A stretch of 64,000 bases of DNA, taken from contig JBFWVA010000001.1 in NCBI GenBank assembly GCA_050246995.1, positions 558,001 through 622,000 on the forward strand, in the 5' to 3' direction. Below, in pieces: positions 45,004 through 54,190 of this stretch. Under the pieces are notes generated by a model that had not been told where the DNA came from, made no database searches, and saw nothing but the letters and a program-made list of their open reading frames with translations. The number at the start of each line of letters is the position of its first letter. The stretch's first letter is position 1. The stretch is from SHVO01 sp050246995 (GTDB lineage Bacteria; Pseudomonadota; Alphaproteobacteria; Rhodospirillales; Rhodospirillaceae). Made by a program: the position numbers and the translations under genes.

Positions 45004-48000
45004 CCGAAAAGTGCGTGGATCTGCGTAGTCGTGAAAGCGAAGACCTGCGGCCCGGTGAACGCGGCCGCTTGCTGCGCGGTCATCGACGAGAGTTGGGTCG
45101 TCGTCAGGAACGTGACCTGCACCGTCGAGAAAGCCGCGATATCGGCCGCCTCAAGACCGCCGATCTGCGTCACCGACAACGAACCGATCGTACCGCCCGT
45201 CAGCGCGGTGATCTGCGCGGGGACGAACGCCTTGATCTGCGAAGCCGTGAATCCGGAGAACTGCGCGGTCGTCAGGCCGCTAAGAAGCGTCGAGGACAGC
45301 CGCGCGATTTGCGAGGTCGTAAGGCCGCCAATCGCGGTCGACGAGAGGCCCGAGAATTGAGTGGTGGTCAGTCCGGCGATGGCCGTCGGGCTGAACGCCT
45401 TGAGAGCGGCGGACGACAATTCGCCGATCTGCGTCGAGGTCATTTGCGCGATCTGCGTCGCGGTGACCCCGGCGATCTGCTGCGCCGAGAGCTCGCCGAT
45501 CTGAGTCGAGGTGAAGGCGCGGAACTGCGCCGTGGTCATCGCCGAGATTTGCGAAGACGCCAGCGCACGCACTTGCGTCGTGTCCAGCGAACCGATCGCG
45601 GAGGTCGTCAACGAGGCGATCTGAATGGTGGTCAGCACTTTAATCTGCATGGCCGTGAGGCCCGATGTCTGGCTCGTCGTAAGGCTCGCGAAGAGTGCTG
45701 TCGACAGGCTGGAAATCACGGAGCCGGCGAAAGAGCCGATATCGGTTCCCGACAATCCGGCGAACTGCGCCACCGTCAAACTTGCGATCGCCGTCGCGCT
45801 GAAGGCGCGCAGCGACGCCGACGATAGCTCGCCGATCTGAGTCGAGGTCATCTGCGCAAGTTGGCCAAGCGTGATGCCGCCAATCTGCTGCGCGCTGAGC
45901 TGACTGAACTGCGTGCTGGTGAGCGCGGTGAACTGCGCCGTTGTCAATCCGCCGATCTGAGTCGCAGCAAGCGCCTTGATCTGGTCCTCCTCAAGCGCGG
46001 CAACATTGGTTGTGGTCAACGCGTTGAGCTGCGTAATGCTAAACGCCTTGATTTGGGCTCCGGTGATGCCGGAAAGCTGCGTGCTCGACAAGCTGCTGAA
46101 GATTTCCGTCGACAGACTGCCAATCTGGGTCGCGCCCAGTGCGCCGATTCCATCCGCGGTCAACCCGGCGAGCTGGGCGGCGGTGAGGCCGCCAATAGCC
46201 CTCGTAGAGAAGGCTTTGAGCGCCGTGGCGGTGAGCTGGCCAATTTCTGTCGAGGTAAGCTGCGCGAACTGCGCCGTAGTGATGCCGGAGATCTGCGAGC
46301 CCGCCAACTGGCCGATTTGCGTGGAGTTGAATGCGGCGAACTGAGCCGTGGAGAAGGCTGCGATCTGCGTCGACTTGAGCGCCTTCATGTGGTCGGCCGT
46401 GAGTTCGGCGATGTTGGCGAGGTTGATCGCCGCGATCTGCGCGGACGTCAGCGAGGTTATGTGCGTGGCCTTGAAGCCGGACAGCTGCGTCGTCGTGAGC
46501 GCGGCTATATTGGCGGTCGAAATTGCCGCGATTTGCGTCGACTTCATGGCGCCCAGATCATCCGCGCCAAGCACCGCGAACTGGTCGCTCGTGAGCGCGG
46601 CGATGTTTTGCGTCGGCATCGCCGCTATGTGACTGGTCGCGAGCGAAGAAAGTTGCGTCGTGGTCAGCGAGGAGATCACGCTGGAGCTAAGCCCCGCAAA
46701 TTGCGAGGCCGTCAAGCTGCCAATCTGAGTGGAACTGAGCGCGGCAAATGTCACCGAGGTGAAGCCGGCCATTTGCTTTGACGACAACCCATCCAATTGG
46801 CTCGCCGTCAGCGCGGCATAATTGGTCGTGGACAACACCGCCATCTGGGTCGCCGTCAGACCCTTGATGTTGTTCATCGTCAGGCCACCGACTTGCGTCG
46901 TGGTCAACTGTGCAATCATGGTCGGCGTCAGAGCTGCGACTTGTGACGATGTAAGCGATTTTATGATGGTTGCCGAGAAGGCGCTGAACTGGGCCGTCGA
47001 CAGCTGGCTGATCTGCGTCGTGCTTAGCGGCGTGCCGCGCACCAACAGGTAAGCTTCGTACTGCGCCGGAGTGAACAGCCCAATGTCGGAATCGGTCAGA
47101 CCCGACACCTGGGTGCGCATCAGAGCGCCGATTTGCGTGGTCGAAAGAGTCTGGAGCTGCGTGGTGGACAGCGCCGCGACCTGGCTTGACTTCAGCCCCT
47201 TGATTTGCACGGTCGAGAGATGTGCAATCGCGGTGTCGGACATCGCGCTCATATGTAGAGCGTCCAACCCGCCCATCTGGACGCGTGTAAGGCCGGCGAT
47301 CTGCGTCGTGGAAAAAGAAGCGAACGCGGTTGTCGACATCGCGTTGATCTGCTGCGTCGACAGAGCCGCAATCAGGGTCGCATTGAGGCCCTGCAGCTGC
47401 GTGGTCGACATTGCCATGATCGCCCGCGTTTCGAGCGCCTTGATTTGCAACGTGCTGAAGCCCGCGATCTGCGTCGACGTCAAGCCGGTCACATCGACCG
47501 AATCAATCGCCTTGATTTGCGTGGTTTTGAGGCCGTCGATCTGCAAATCGGTGAAATCGGCGATTTCCGTGGGGTCAAGCGCGCCAAAGTTGGCGCCGCT
47601 GAGCGCGCCGAGCTGCGCGCCGGAAAGGCTGAGGATTTGGTCCGCGCTGAGTGAATCAAACGCGGTGACGGAAAGCCCCGCGATTTGCCCCGTGGTCAAG
47701 CCGTCGAGCTGACCCGTCGTCAGTCCGGCGATGATCGTTGTCGAAAGCGCATTGAGTTGCGACGCCGTGAAGCCGGAGATCTGACCGGCCACCAGCCCGG
47801 CCATGTGCGTCGTCGTGAGCTGCGGCATGTTCGTGACGCTGATCGCGCGGATCTGGCTCGAATTCAGGCTTTGAAACTGATCGGCGGTCATGCCGCTGAA
47901 GACGCCGCCACTCATCGCACCGAGGGCGCGCGCCGACAGATAGTCGAGCTGCGCGGTGCTGAGCGCGCTGAATTGCGTCGAGGAGAAGAGATTGATCTCG

Positions 48001-48089
48001 TTGGACGTCAGCTGGCCGACCGTCGTCGTGGATAGATTCCCGATGTCGGTTGTCGACATCGCCTGAATCTCGGTCGCGGTTAAAGCCAT
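45000..48089 (-). CDS. giant octapeptide-repeat protein (128 units), unknown function
   Basis: 1029 residues: MAL, then exactly 128 consecutive eight-residue units, then FG. Consensus (S/T)-(S/T)-x-Q-(I/L/F)-x-(A/G)-(L/F/M), for example STTQIAGL; Gln stands at position 4 in about 77 units and a hydrophobic residue at position 8 in almost all. No unit is lengthened or shortened. No Cys, no Trp, few charged residues, nine Pro, no signal peptide or membrane segment. Unit 44 (LLVRGTPL) is the most degenerate. S/T-x-x-Q resembles a helix-capping box, so a solenoid of short helices is possible; a beta-solenoid is the alternative. GGGGA precedes ATG 48089. Single gene, downstream of the rplS terminator. 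I do not recognise the family. Confidence 0.85.
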   Translation of the reverse strand: MALTATEIQAMSTTDIGNLSTTTVGQLTSNEINLFSSTQFSALSTAQLDYLSARALGAMSGGVFSGMTADQFQSLNSSQIRAISVTNMPQLTTTHMAGLVAGQISGFTASQLNALSTTIIAGLTTGQLDGLTTGQIAGLSVTAFDSLSADQILSLSGAQLGALSGANFGALDPTEIADFTDLQIDGLKTTQIKAIDSVDVTGLTSTQIAGFSTLQIKALETRAIMAMSTTQLQGLNATLIAALSTQQINAMSTTAFASFSTTQIAGLTRVQMGGLDALHMSAMSDTAIAHLSTVQIKGLKSSQVAALSTTQLQTLSTTQIGALMRTQVSGLTDSDIGLFTPAQYEAYLLVRGTPLSTTQISQLSTAQFSAFSATIIKSLTSSQVAALTPTMIAQLTTTQVGGLTMNNIKGLTATQMAVLSTTNYAALTASQLDGLSSKQMAGFTSVTFAALSSTQIGSLTASQFAGLSSSVISSLTTTQLSSLATSHIAAMPTQNIAALTSDQFAVLGADDLGAMKSTQIAAISTANIAALTTTQLSGFKATHITSLTSAQIAAINLANIAELTADHMKALKSTQIAAFSTAQFAAFNSTQIGQLAGSQISGITTAQFAQLTSTEIGQLTATALKAFSTRAIGGLTAAQLAGLTADGIGALGATQIGSLSTEIFSSLSSTQLSGITGAQIKAFSITQLNALTTTNVAALEEDQIKALAATQIGGLTTAQFTALTSTQFSQLSAQQIGGITLGQLAQMTSTQIGELSSASLRAFSATAIASLTVAQFAGLSGTDIGSFAGSVISSLSTALFASLTTSQTSGLTAMQIKVLTTIQIASLTTSAIGSLDTTQVRALASSQISAMTTAQFRAFTSTQIGELSAQQIAGVTATQIAQMTSTQIGELSSAALKAFSPTAIAGLTTTQFSGLSSTAIGGLTTSQIARLSSTLLSGLTTAQFSGFTASQIKAFVPAQITALTGGTIGSLSVTQIGGLEAADIAAFSTVQVTFLTTTQLSSMTAQQAAAFTGPQVFAFTTTQIHALFG
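45012..48080 (-). repeat. 24-bp tandem array (128 units) with 408-bp second-order period
   Basis: The octads are encoded by 24-base units that stay in phase throughout. Units 73-89 (45945-46352), 90-106 (45537-45944) and 107-123 (45129-45536) align at a 17-unit period: octads 94 and 111 are identical (TSTQIGEL), and 92/109, 93/110, 95/112, 96/113 differ by one or two residues. At DNA level GTCGAGGTCAT followed 35-40 bases later by ATCTGCTGCGC occurs near 45842 and again 408 bases lower. Confidence 0.85.
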
Positions 48090-48210
48090 GACATCCCCAT
48101 TCGGGAGATAGAACCCCCGAAGCTTTGCCTCGGAGCCACACCATTGAGTGCGGATAAACTACCCCATTTCGCCTAAGGGTAATACGCACGAAATTAACGA
48201 ACGGTTGCAA

Positions 48211-48240
48211 AAAAATGCCCCGCTCTCGCGGGGCATTTTT
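48211..48240 (-). terminator. terminator after rplS
   Basis: Perfect 13-bp stem AAAAATGCCCCGC/GCGGGGCATTTTT (48211-48223 with 48228-48240), loop TCTC, T-run on both strands. It ends the ffh-rpsP-rimM-trmD-rplS operon and separates it from the octapeptide-repeat gene. Confidence 0.93.
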
Positions 48241-48293
48241 ATGAAATTACAGTGACTTACGAGAATTCTACAACGATCCCCGCCGAATCGGAG

Positions 48294-48686
48294 TTAGGCC
48301 TTCTCGCCATCGGCGCCTTCGTTGCCGCCCACGGACTCTTCGGCGATACGCGCCGAGCGGCCGCGGCGGTCGCGGAGGTAATAGAGCTTCGCGCGGCGGA
48401 CACGGCCCTTACGGACCACTTCGATCTTGTCGACGATCGGCGCGAAGATCGGGAACACGCGCTCCACGCCTTCACCGAAGGAAATCTTGCGCACGGTGAA
48501 CGAGGAGTTCAGACCGGCGTTCTTGCGCGCGATGCACACGCCTTCATAAGCCTGGATACGTTCGCGCTGGCCTTCCGTGACCTTCACATGAACGCGCAGG
48601 GTATCGCCCGGCGAAAATTCAGGAACGGCGCGCTTGGCCTTCATTTCGGCCATGTAGTCGTGTTCGAGCTGTTGCAGCGTATTCAT
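48294..48686 (-). CDS. rplS: 50S ribosomal protein L19
   Basis: 130 residues. PEFSPGDTLRVHVKVTEGQR, IQAYEGVCIARKN, SFTVRKISFGEGVERVFP and KLYYLRDRRGRSARI are the L19 signatures. A short acidic/Gly tail (SVGGNEGADGEKA) follows. Last gene of the operon, 59 bases after trmD. Confidence 0.97.
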   Translation of the reverse strand: MNTLQQLEHDYMAEMKAKRAVPEFSPGDTLRVHVKVTEGQRERIQAYEGVCIARKNAGLNSSFTVRKISFGEGVERVFPIFAPIVDKIEVVRKGRVRRAKLYYLRDRRGRSARIAEESVGGNEGADGEKA

Positions 48687-48745
48687 TGTTGTCGTCCTTT
48701 TCGTATTTATCTTTTTGGTCTTCGTGAGGTCCGTGAAGGACCGGT

Positions 48746-49468
48746 TTAAGTCTTCGTCTTCTCTTTATCCGCGTAGCGGGCCCACATATCGGGCCTTCTC
48801 GCGCGGGTTATCTCTTCCGCCTGCGCCCGCCGCCATGCCTGCACCTTGGCATGATGACCGGACTTCAAAACCTCGGGCACCTCTCGCCCATCCCACGGGT
48901 CGGGCCGCGTATAATGCGGATACTCCAAAAGGCCCGTCTCGAAACTCTCGTCTTCCAAACTCGCGGTCTTGCCCACGACGCCGGGCAGCAGCCGTATCAC
49001 AGCATCGAGCAACGCCAGCGCCGCCGGCTCGCCGCCCGAGAGGATGAAGTCGCCGAGGCTGACTTCCTCCACGCCGCGGGCCTCAAGAAGGCGCTGATCG
49101 ACACCTTCATAGCGCCCGCAAATCAACGTCACCCCGGGACCCGCCGCCAATCTACGCACGAACGGCTGATCCATCAGCCGCCCGCGCGGGGTGAGATATA
49201 TCAGCGGCGTGCTCTCGACATGGGACGCGCCGATGGCGGCATCCAAAACGTCGGGTCGCAACACCATCCCGGCCCCGCCCCCGAAGGGACTGTCGTCGAC
49301 GGTGCGGTGTTTATCGCGCGCGAACCCGCGAATGTCCACCGATTCCAACGACCACAGACCATCGCCTAAAGCCTTGCCCGCCAACGAAAATCCGAGCGGC
49401 CCGGGAAACATTTCCGGAAACAGCGTGAGCACCACGGCCCGAAAAGAGGGGCTTTTCTCCAAGCTCAA
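48746..49468 (-). CDS. trmD: tRNA (guanine-N1-)-methyltransferase
   Basis: 240 residues; methylates G37 of tRNA. FRAVVLTLFPEMFPGPL start, DDSPFGGGAGMVLRPDVLDAA, the trefoil-knot motif LICGRYEGVDQRLLEA and SLGDFILSGGEPAAL. Its ATG overlaps the rimM stop by four bases. Confidence 0.96.
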   Translation of the reverse strand: MSLEKSPSFRAVVLTLFPEMFPGPLGFSLAGKALGDGLWSLESVDIRGFARDKHRTVDDSPFGGGAGMVLRPDVLDAAIGASHVESTPLIYLTPRGRLMDQPFVRRLAAGPGVTLICGRYEGVDQRLLEARGVEEVSLGDFILSGGEPAALALLDAVIRLLPGVVGKTASLEDESFETGLLEYPHYTRPDPWDGREVPEVLKSGHHAKVQAWRRAQAEEITRARRPDMWARYADKEKTKT

Positions 49469-50022
49469 CCGTCCGTCACGTCTGTTTCCCCGCCACTCTC
49501 GTCGTCGGGGTCCGATTCGCCGCCCAGGAGGCCCGGCAGAGGATGAACCACCACCTGGCCGGCCTTCACGTCGAGCGCGGCGATCGCTTCGGATGTGAGC
49601 GGGATCAGGACAGACGCGCGCCCCTCACCCACTTCCATCATGTCGCCGCCGCCGAAGTTGTGCAGGCCACTCACGGTGCCCAGCATTTCTCCACTCGTCA
49701 GCTTCACCACCGCGCCGATCAGATCGGCGTGATAGAACTCCCCTTCTTTCGGCGCCGGCAGGGCGGTTCGCTCGACGAAGAGTTCCACGCCCTTAAGCGC
49801 CTCGGCCTGGGTGCGATCCGCAACGCCCGCGAGCTTCGCGATCACCACACCTTCTTTGCCGCCGCCGACGGTGACATTGAACTTTCGTCCATCACCTGTG
49901 GTCACCGGTCCGTAGGCGCCGACATCCGCCGGATCCTCCGTGAAACTTTTGATCCGTACCTCGCCCTTCAGTCCCTTGGCGCCAACGATGACGCCAAGGC
50001 ACACGCGCGAGGTACGGTCCAC
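49465..50022 (-). CDS. rimM: 16S rRNA processing protein
   Basis: 185 residues; 30S maturation factor. N-terminal VCLGVIVGAKGLKGEVRIKS, GVELFVERTALPAPKEGEFY, and the PRC-barrel part GTVSGLHNFGGGDMMEV. Ends in an acidic tail (ESDPDDESGGE). Overlaps trmD by four bases. Confidence 0.95.
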   Translation of the reverse strand: MDRTSRVCLGVIVGAKGLKGEVRIKSFTEDPADVGAYGPVTTGDGRKFNVTVGGGKEGVVIAKLAGVADRTQAEALKGVELFVERTALPAPKEGEFYHADLIGAVVKLTSGEMLGTVSGLHNFGGGDMMEVGEGRASVLIPLTSEAIAALDVKAGQVVVHPLPGLLGGESDPDDESGGETDVTDG

Positions 50023-50037
50023 GGAAGACGTTCCGGG

Positions 50038-50418
50038 CTAGGCTTGCGCTTCGCCGCCGGCCGCCGCTTCCGCCGCGGCCTTCGCCGCTTCTTCAGCAGC
50101 CTTCAGACGTTCCTGGGCTTTCGCACGGGGTTTGTCTTGCTTGGTCTGCGGATTCACCTTCGGGGCTTCCGCGAGGCCGATCTTCGAGAACAGGCGCGCG
50201 ACGCGGTCTGTCGGCAGGGCGCCCACGCTGACCCAATGTTTGATCCGGTCTTCCTTAACGACCAGACGCTCCTTGTGGTCGTGCGGGACGCGCGGGTTGT
50301 AAGTACCGACCTTCTCGATGAAGCGGCCATCGCGCGGGCTGCGCGAGTCAGCCACGACGATACGGTAGCTGGCCTGCTTCTTCGCGCCGCCGCGCGTCAG
50401 TCTGATCTTAATCGACAT
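50038..50418 (-). CDS. rpsP: 30S ribosomal protein S16
   Basis: 126 residues. SIKIRLTRGGAKKQASYRIV with VADSRSPRDGRFIEKVGTYN is diagnostic. The Lys/Ala-rich C-terminal extension (about residues 85-126) is common in alphaproteobacterial S16. Forty-one bases after ffh. Confidence 0.96.
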   Translation of the reverse strand: MSIKIRLTRGGAKKQASYRIVVADSRSPRDGRFIEKVGTYNPRVPHDHKERLVVKEDRIKHWVSVGALPTDRVARLFSKIGLAEAPKVNPQTKQDKPRAKAQERLKAAEEAAKAAAEAAAGGEAQA

Positions 50419-50459
50419 GTGTAGTCTCCTTGTCTAAGTGCGTCTGAGTAAGTTGTTGT

Positions 50460-51890
50460 TTAGCGTTTACCAAAAGGAAAACCGCCGGGGCGCGGCAAGC
50501 CGCCGCCGGGTAATTTACCGAGACCGCCGCCCATGCCGGGCAAACCACCGCCGCCCATCATCGCGCCGAGGGCGCCGAGGCCGCCCATCTTCTTCATGCG
50601 CTTCATGACGGTCTCCATCTGCTGATGCTGCTTCAGGAGCTTGTTCACTTCAGGCACGGACGTACCTGAGCCGGTGGCGATGCGCTGCTTGCGCGAGGCC
50701 TTGATGAGATCGGGATTACGGCGCTCTTTCGGCGTCATCGATTGAATGATCGCTTCAAGACGCTTGAACTGCTTCGGATCGAGATCGGCGCTTTTCAGTT
50801 GTTTCACCGCCTGACCAAGTCCAGGGATGAGACCGAGAAGGCCCTTCATGTCGCCCATGCGCTGAATCTGCTGCAGTTGGGTGAGCATGTCGTTGAGGTC
50901 GAACTTGCCCTCCTGCATACGCGCGGCGAGCTTCTCGGCCTTCTCTTGGTCGATGGTGGTGATCGCCTTCTCGACGAGACTGACCACGTCGCCCATGCCG
51001 AGGATACGGCCGGCAATACGTTCGGGGCTGAAGGTATCGAGCGCGTCGACCTTCTCGCCGACACCGATAAGCTTGATCGGACGGCCAGTGATCGCGCGCA
51101 TGGACAAAGCGGCGCCGCCGCGGGCGTCGCCGTCGACACGCGTCAGCACGATGCCGGTGATGCCGACTTTTTCATTGAACGATTGCGCGGTGGTCACCGC
51201 GTCTTGACCGATCATGGCGTCGGTGACGAGCAGCGTCTCATGCGGCTTCACCACGTCGCGCACGGCGGCGACTTCGGCCATCATAATTTCATCGATGGTG
51301 AGACGGCCGGCGGTGTCGAAGATCACGACATCGAAGCCGCCGTTGCGCGCCTCGGTAAGACCGCGGCGCGCGATGTCGACCGGCTGCTGGCCGGCGACGA
51401 TCGGTAAGGTGATGACGCTCACTTGCTTGCCGAGGATGGCCAGCTGATCCTGCGCGGCGGGACGATAGACGTCCAAGCTGACCATCAGCACGCGCTTCTT
51501 GAACAGCGACTGCAGACGATTAGCGATCTTGGCGGTAGTCGTGGTCTTACCGGAACCCTGCAAACCCACCATCAGAACGGCGACGGGCGCGGGCGCCGCG
51601 AGATCGATGTCGCCGTGCGCGTCCTTGCCGCCCAGCATGTCCACGAGTGCGTCGTGAACGATCTTCACAACCATCTGGCCCGGCGTGACGGACTTCACGA
51701 CAGCTTCGCCGACAGCCTGCTCGCTAACCTTGGCGATAAAATCTTTCACCACCGGCAGCGCGACATCGGCTTCGAGCAGCGCCACGCGCACTTCGCGCAT
51801 GGCCGCAGCCACGTCGGCTTCCGAAAGCGCACCACGTCCGGTGAGCTTGGAAAAGACGGCGCTAAGCTTGTCGGTTAGCGTATCGAACAT
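50460..51890 (-). CDS. ffh: signal recognition particle GTPase Ffh
   Basis: 476 residues. N domain, G domain (GLQGSGKTTTTAKIANRL, DVYRPAAQDQL, DTAGRL, TRVDGDARGGAALS) and the methionine-rich M domain (HQQMETVMKRMKKM, GALGAMMGGGGLPGMGGGLG). Binds 4.5S RNA and signal peptides; its receptor FtsY is also in this window. First gene of the ribosomal/tRNA-modification operon. The 4.5S RNA gene was not found here. Confidence 0.98.
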   Translation of the reverse strand: MFDTLTDKLSAVFSKLTGRGALSEADVAAAMREVRVALLEADVALPVVKDFIAKVSEQAVGEAVVKSVTPGQMVVKIVHDALVDMLGGKDAHGDIDLAAPAPVAVLMVGLQGSGKTTTTAKIANRLQSLFKKRVLMVSLDVYRPAAQDQLAILGKQVSVITLPIVAGQQPVDIARRGLTEARNGGFDVVIFDTAGRLTIDEIMMAEVAAVRDVVKPHETLLVTDAMIGQDAVTTAQSFNEKVGITGIVLTRVDGDARGGAALSMRAITGRPIKLIGVGEKVDALDTFSPERIAGRILGMGDVVSLVEKAITTIDQEKAEKLAARMQEGKFDLNDMLTQLQQIQRMGDMKGLLGLIPGLGQAVKQLKSADLDPKQFKRLEAIIQSMTPKERRNPDLIKASRKQRIATGSGTSVPEVNKLLKQHQQMETVMKRMKKMGGLGALGAMMGGGGLPGMGGGLGKLPGGGLPRPGGFPFGKR

Positions 51891-52065
51891 CGGCGGCTAC
51901 AAATTCCATGACCAAAAGCAGTGTCGCGCCCGTGCGCGATAACGCGGACGAGCGGCCCCGGAGGGGAAGCGAAAACCCGGATTTTCAGGCTTTAGCGGCC
52001 GGTGGTGTACGCGGTCCGCCGCCACGAGTCAATTGCGGGGCAGTAAAGTAATATTTTTCAAATAG

Positions 52066-53238
52066 TTATGCGCGTGGGCGGGCAAGAATTCGCAGAAGAA
52101 GGTAGCCGGTGATCGCCGATAGGATCGATCCTCCGAGGACGCCAATTTTCACTTCATCGAGAAGCACCGGGTCTTTGAACGCGAGCCCTCCGATGAAGAG
52201 GCTCATCGTGAACCCAATTCCGCAAAGCAGGGCGACCCCATAAACCTGAGACCATGACGCCCCACTTGGCCGTTCCGCAAAGCGCAGCTTCACGCACAGC
52301 CACACGGTGAAGAAAATGCCCAACTGCTTGCCGAAGAAAAGCCCCGCGGCGACTCCCAGAGGCAGCGGCGCCACCAGTTGCTCCACTCCAATCCCGGCGA
52401 AAGAAACGCCGGCATTGGCGAACCCAAAAATCGGGACGATGGCGTAGGCGACCCAGGGCTGGAGGGCATGCTCCAGGCGATGGAGAGGCGAAAGCCCCTG
52501 ATCCGTTTCAATCACGGTATTGCGGATGGGGATCATGCAAGCCGCAAGCACGCCGGCGACGGTCGCATGCACGCCGGACATAAACACCGCCCCCCAAAGC
52601 GCCATCGCAAGAACAAGATAGGGTGCGAGATTCATGATTTTTGCGCGATTTAGCGCATACATGACAGCCATGATGACGGCGGCCGCGAGTAACGCGGCAC
52701 CGCGGATTTCATCCGTGTATGCAAGCGCAATGATCGCAACCGCCCCCATATCGTCGACGATCGCGACGGTGGTGAGAAACAGTTTCAGCGATACGGGTAC
52801 GCGGGAACCGAGCAGCGCGACCACCCCGATTGCGAACGCGATATCAGTGGCGGAGGGAATTGCCCACCCGCGATGGAGCCCAGCCTCTCCGCCAACGACC
52901 ACAAGGTAGACAAGCGCCGGTATCGCCATGCCGCCGGCGGCCGCGAGCATCGGCAGTATGCGATCTGGCCAACTGGCAAGATGTCCGGCAATGAACTCGC
53001 GTTTGATCTCGAGCCCCACCAGAAAAAAGAAGACCGCCATGAGTGCGTCGTTGATCCAATGGAGCACCGAGAGGGGCCCAACATAAGTCTCAAGGATGCT
53101 CGCATAGGTCTCACTGAAGGGGCTATTCGCGACGATCATCGCGGCCGCGGCGGCTGCCATCAGCAATATGCCGCTACTCGCTTCACTACGCAGAAACTGG
53201 CGGAAAACGGAGGAATCAGAGATCAGCATTATGGGCAA
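52066..53238 (-). CDS. nhaA: Na+/H+ antiporter NhaA
   Basis: 390 residues, about twelve membrane segments. Conserved FFLVGLEIKREFIAG, PSATDIAFAIGVVALLGSRVP (essential Asp pair region) and LFLTTVAIVDDMGAVAIIAL. Exports sodium for proton entry. Monocistronic and divergent from dapF. Confidence 0.96.
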   Translation of the reverse strand: MPIMLISDSSVFRQFLRSEASSGILLMAAAAAAMIVANSPFSETYASILETYVGPLSVLHWINDALMAVFFFLVGLEIKREFIAGHLASWPDRILPMLAAAGGMAIPALVYLVVVGGEAGLHRGWAIPSATDIAFAIGVVALLGSRVPVSLKLFLTTVAIVDDMGAVAIIALAYTDEIRGAALLAAAVIMAVMYALNRAKIMNLAPYLVLAMALWGAVFMSGVHATVAGVLAACMIPIRNTVIETDQGLSPLHRLEHALQPWVAYAIVPIFGFANAGVSFAGIGVEQLVAPLPLGVAAGLFFGKQLGIFFTVWLCVKLRFAERPSGASWSQVYGVALLCGIGFTMSLFIGGLAFKDPVLLDEVKIGVLGGSILSAITGYLLLRILARPRA

Positions 53239-53326
53239 CGCGATTTATTGTTTTCTACCAATGACTTATAAATAGTCTGGGTGCCCTGCCCTGGACAGTA
53301 GGGACCCCCGCACCTATAACCCGCCC

Positions 53327-54190
53327 ATGATTTCCGCCCAACAGCAATCGACCGGCTTGGCATTTCGTAAAATGCACGGACTCGGGAACGACTTTGTCGT
53401 GCTCGATGGACGGACCGCGCCTTTGCGCTTCACGGGTGAGACCGCGAGCGCGATCGCGAACCGGCGCACGGGTGTGGGTTGCGATCAGATCCTGATCCTT
53501 GAACAGGCCCGCAACGGCGGCGATGCCTTCATGGGCATCCGCAATTCCGACGGCAGCGAAGTGCAGAGCTGCGGGAACGGCAGCCGCGCGATCGCAAAGG
53601 TTCTGTTCGAGGAAACGGGCAAAGAAAAAATCGTCATCGAAACCCTGGCTGGGCCTGTGACGGCCTGGCGCGCGCCAAACGGCGCCATCTCCGTCGACAT
53701 GGGCCCGGCGCAAACCGACTGGCAACGCATTCCGCTCGCCAAGGAATCCGACACGCTTCATCTCGGTATCGGCGAAGGCCCTCTGCAGGATCCGGTCGGC
53801 ATCAGCATGGGCAATCCTCATGCGGTGTTCTTCGTGAAGGACGCCGGCGTCATCGATCTCGCCGCCGTAGGGCCAAGGTTAGAGCATCATCCCTTGTTCC
53901 CCGAACGGACCAACGTGGAAGCGGTGCAGGTGATTGGTCGCGGGCATTTGCGGATGCGTGTGTGGGAGCGCGGCGCCGGCATTACCATGGCCTGCGGCAC
54001 GGGCGCGTGCGCAACGCTTGTCGCGGCGGCGCGGCGCGGCCTCGCCGACCGTTCCGCGATTGTCACTCTCGACGGGGGAGACCTGTTCATCACCTGGCGC
54101 GAGGACGGCCACGTCGTCATGACAGGACCGGCTGAAGATAGCTTCCGTGGCACGCTCGATGCGCACCTGTCACGAGGCCTTCAACAATGA
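53327..54190 (+). CDS. dapF: diaminopimelate epimerase
   Basis: 287 residues; converts LL- to meso-diaminopimelate for peptidoglycan and lysine. FRKMHGLGNDFVVLDGR start; the two catalytic Cys are in VQSCGNGSRA (about residue 83) and TMACGTGACATLVAA (about residue 223). The stop overlaps the mtaB start by four bases (ATGA). Confidence 0.97.
   Translation: MISAQQQSTGLAFRKMHGLGNDFVVLDGRTAPLRFTGETASAIANRRTGVGCDQILILEQARNGGDAFMGIRNSDGSEVQSCGNGSRAIAKVLFEETGKEKIVIETLAGPVTAWRAPNGAISVDMGPAQTDWQRIPLAKESDTLHLGIGEGPLQDPVGISMGNPHAVFFVKDAGVIDLAAVGPRLEHHPLFPERTNVEAVQVIGRGHLRMRVWERGAGITMACGTGACATLVAAARRGLADRSAIVTLDGGDLFITWREDGHVVMTGPAEDSFRGTLDAHLSRGLQQ

Noticed and set aside
44769..47712. Long rightward open frames across the octapeptide-repeat gene (44769-45827, 45861-46781, 47071-47712)
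   Set aside because: They arise because a 24-base period with no stop in one unit stays open over many units. Their products are Arg/Glu/Asp- or Ala/Val-rich without structure, while the leftward frame is one continuous regular repeat with a ribosome site.
45000..48089. Octad protein considered as an RTX, pentapeptide-repeat or TPR-like protein
   Set aside because: RTX repeats are nine residues with GGxGxD, pentapeptide repeats have A(D/N)Lxx every five residues and TPR units have 34; none fits an unbroken eight-residue period.
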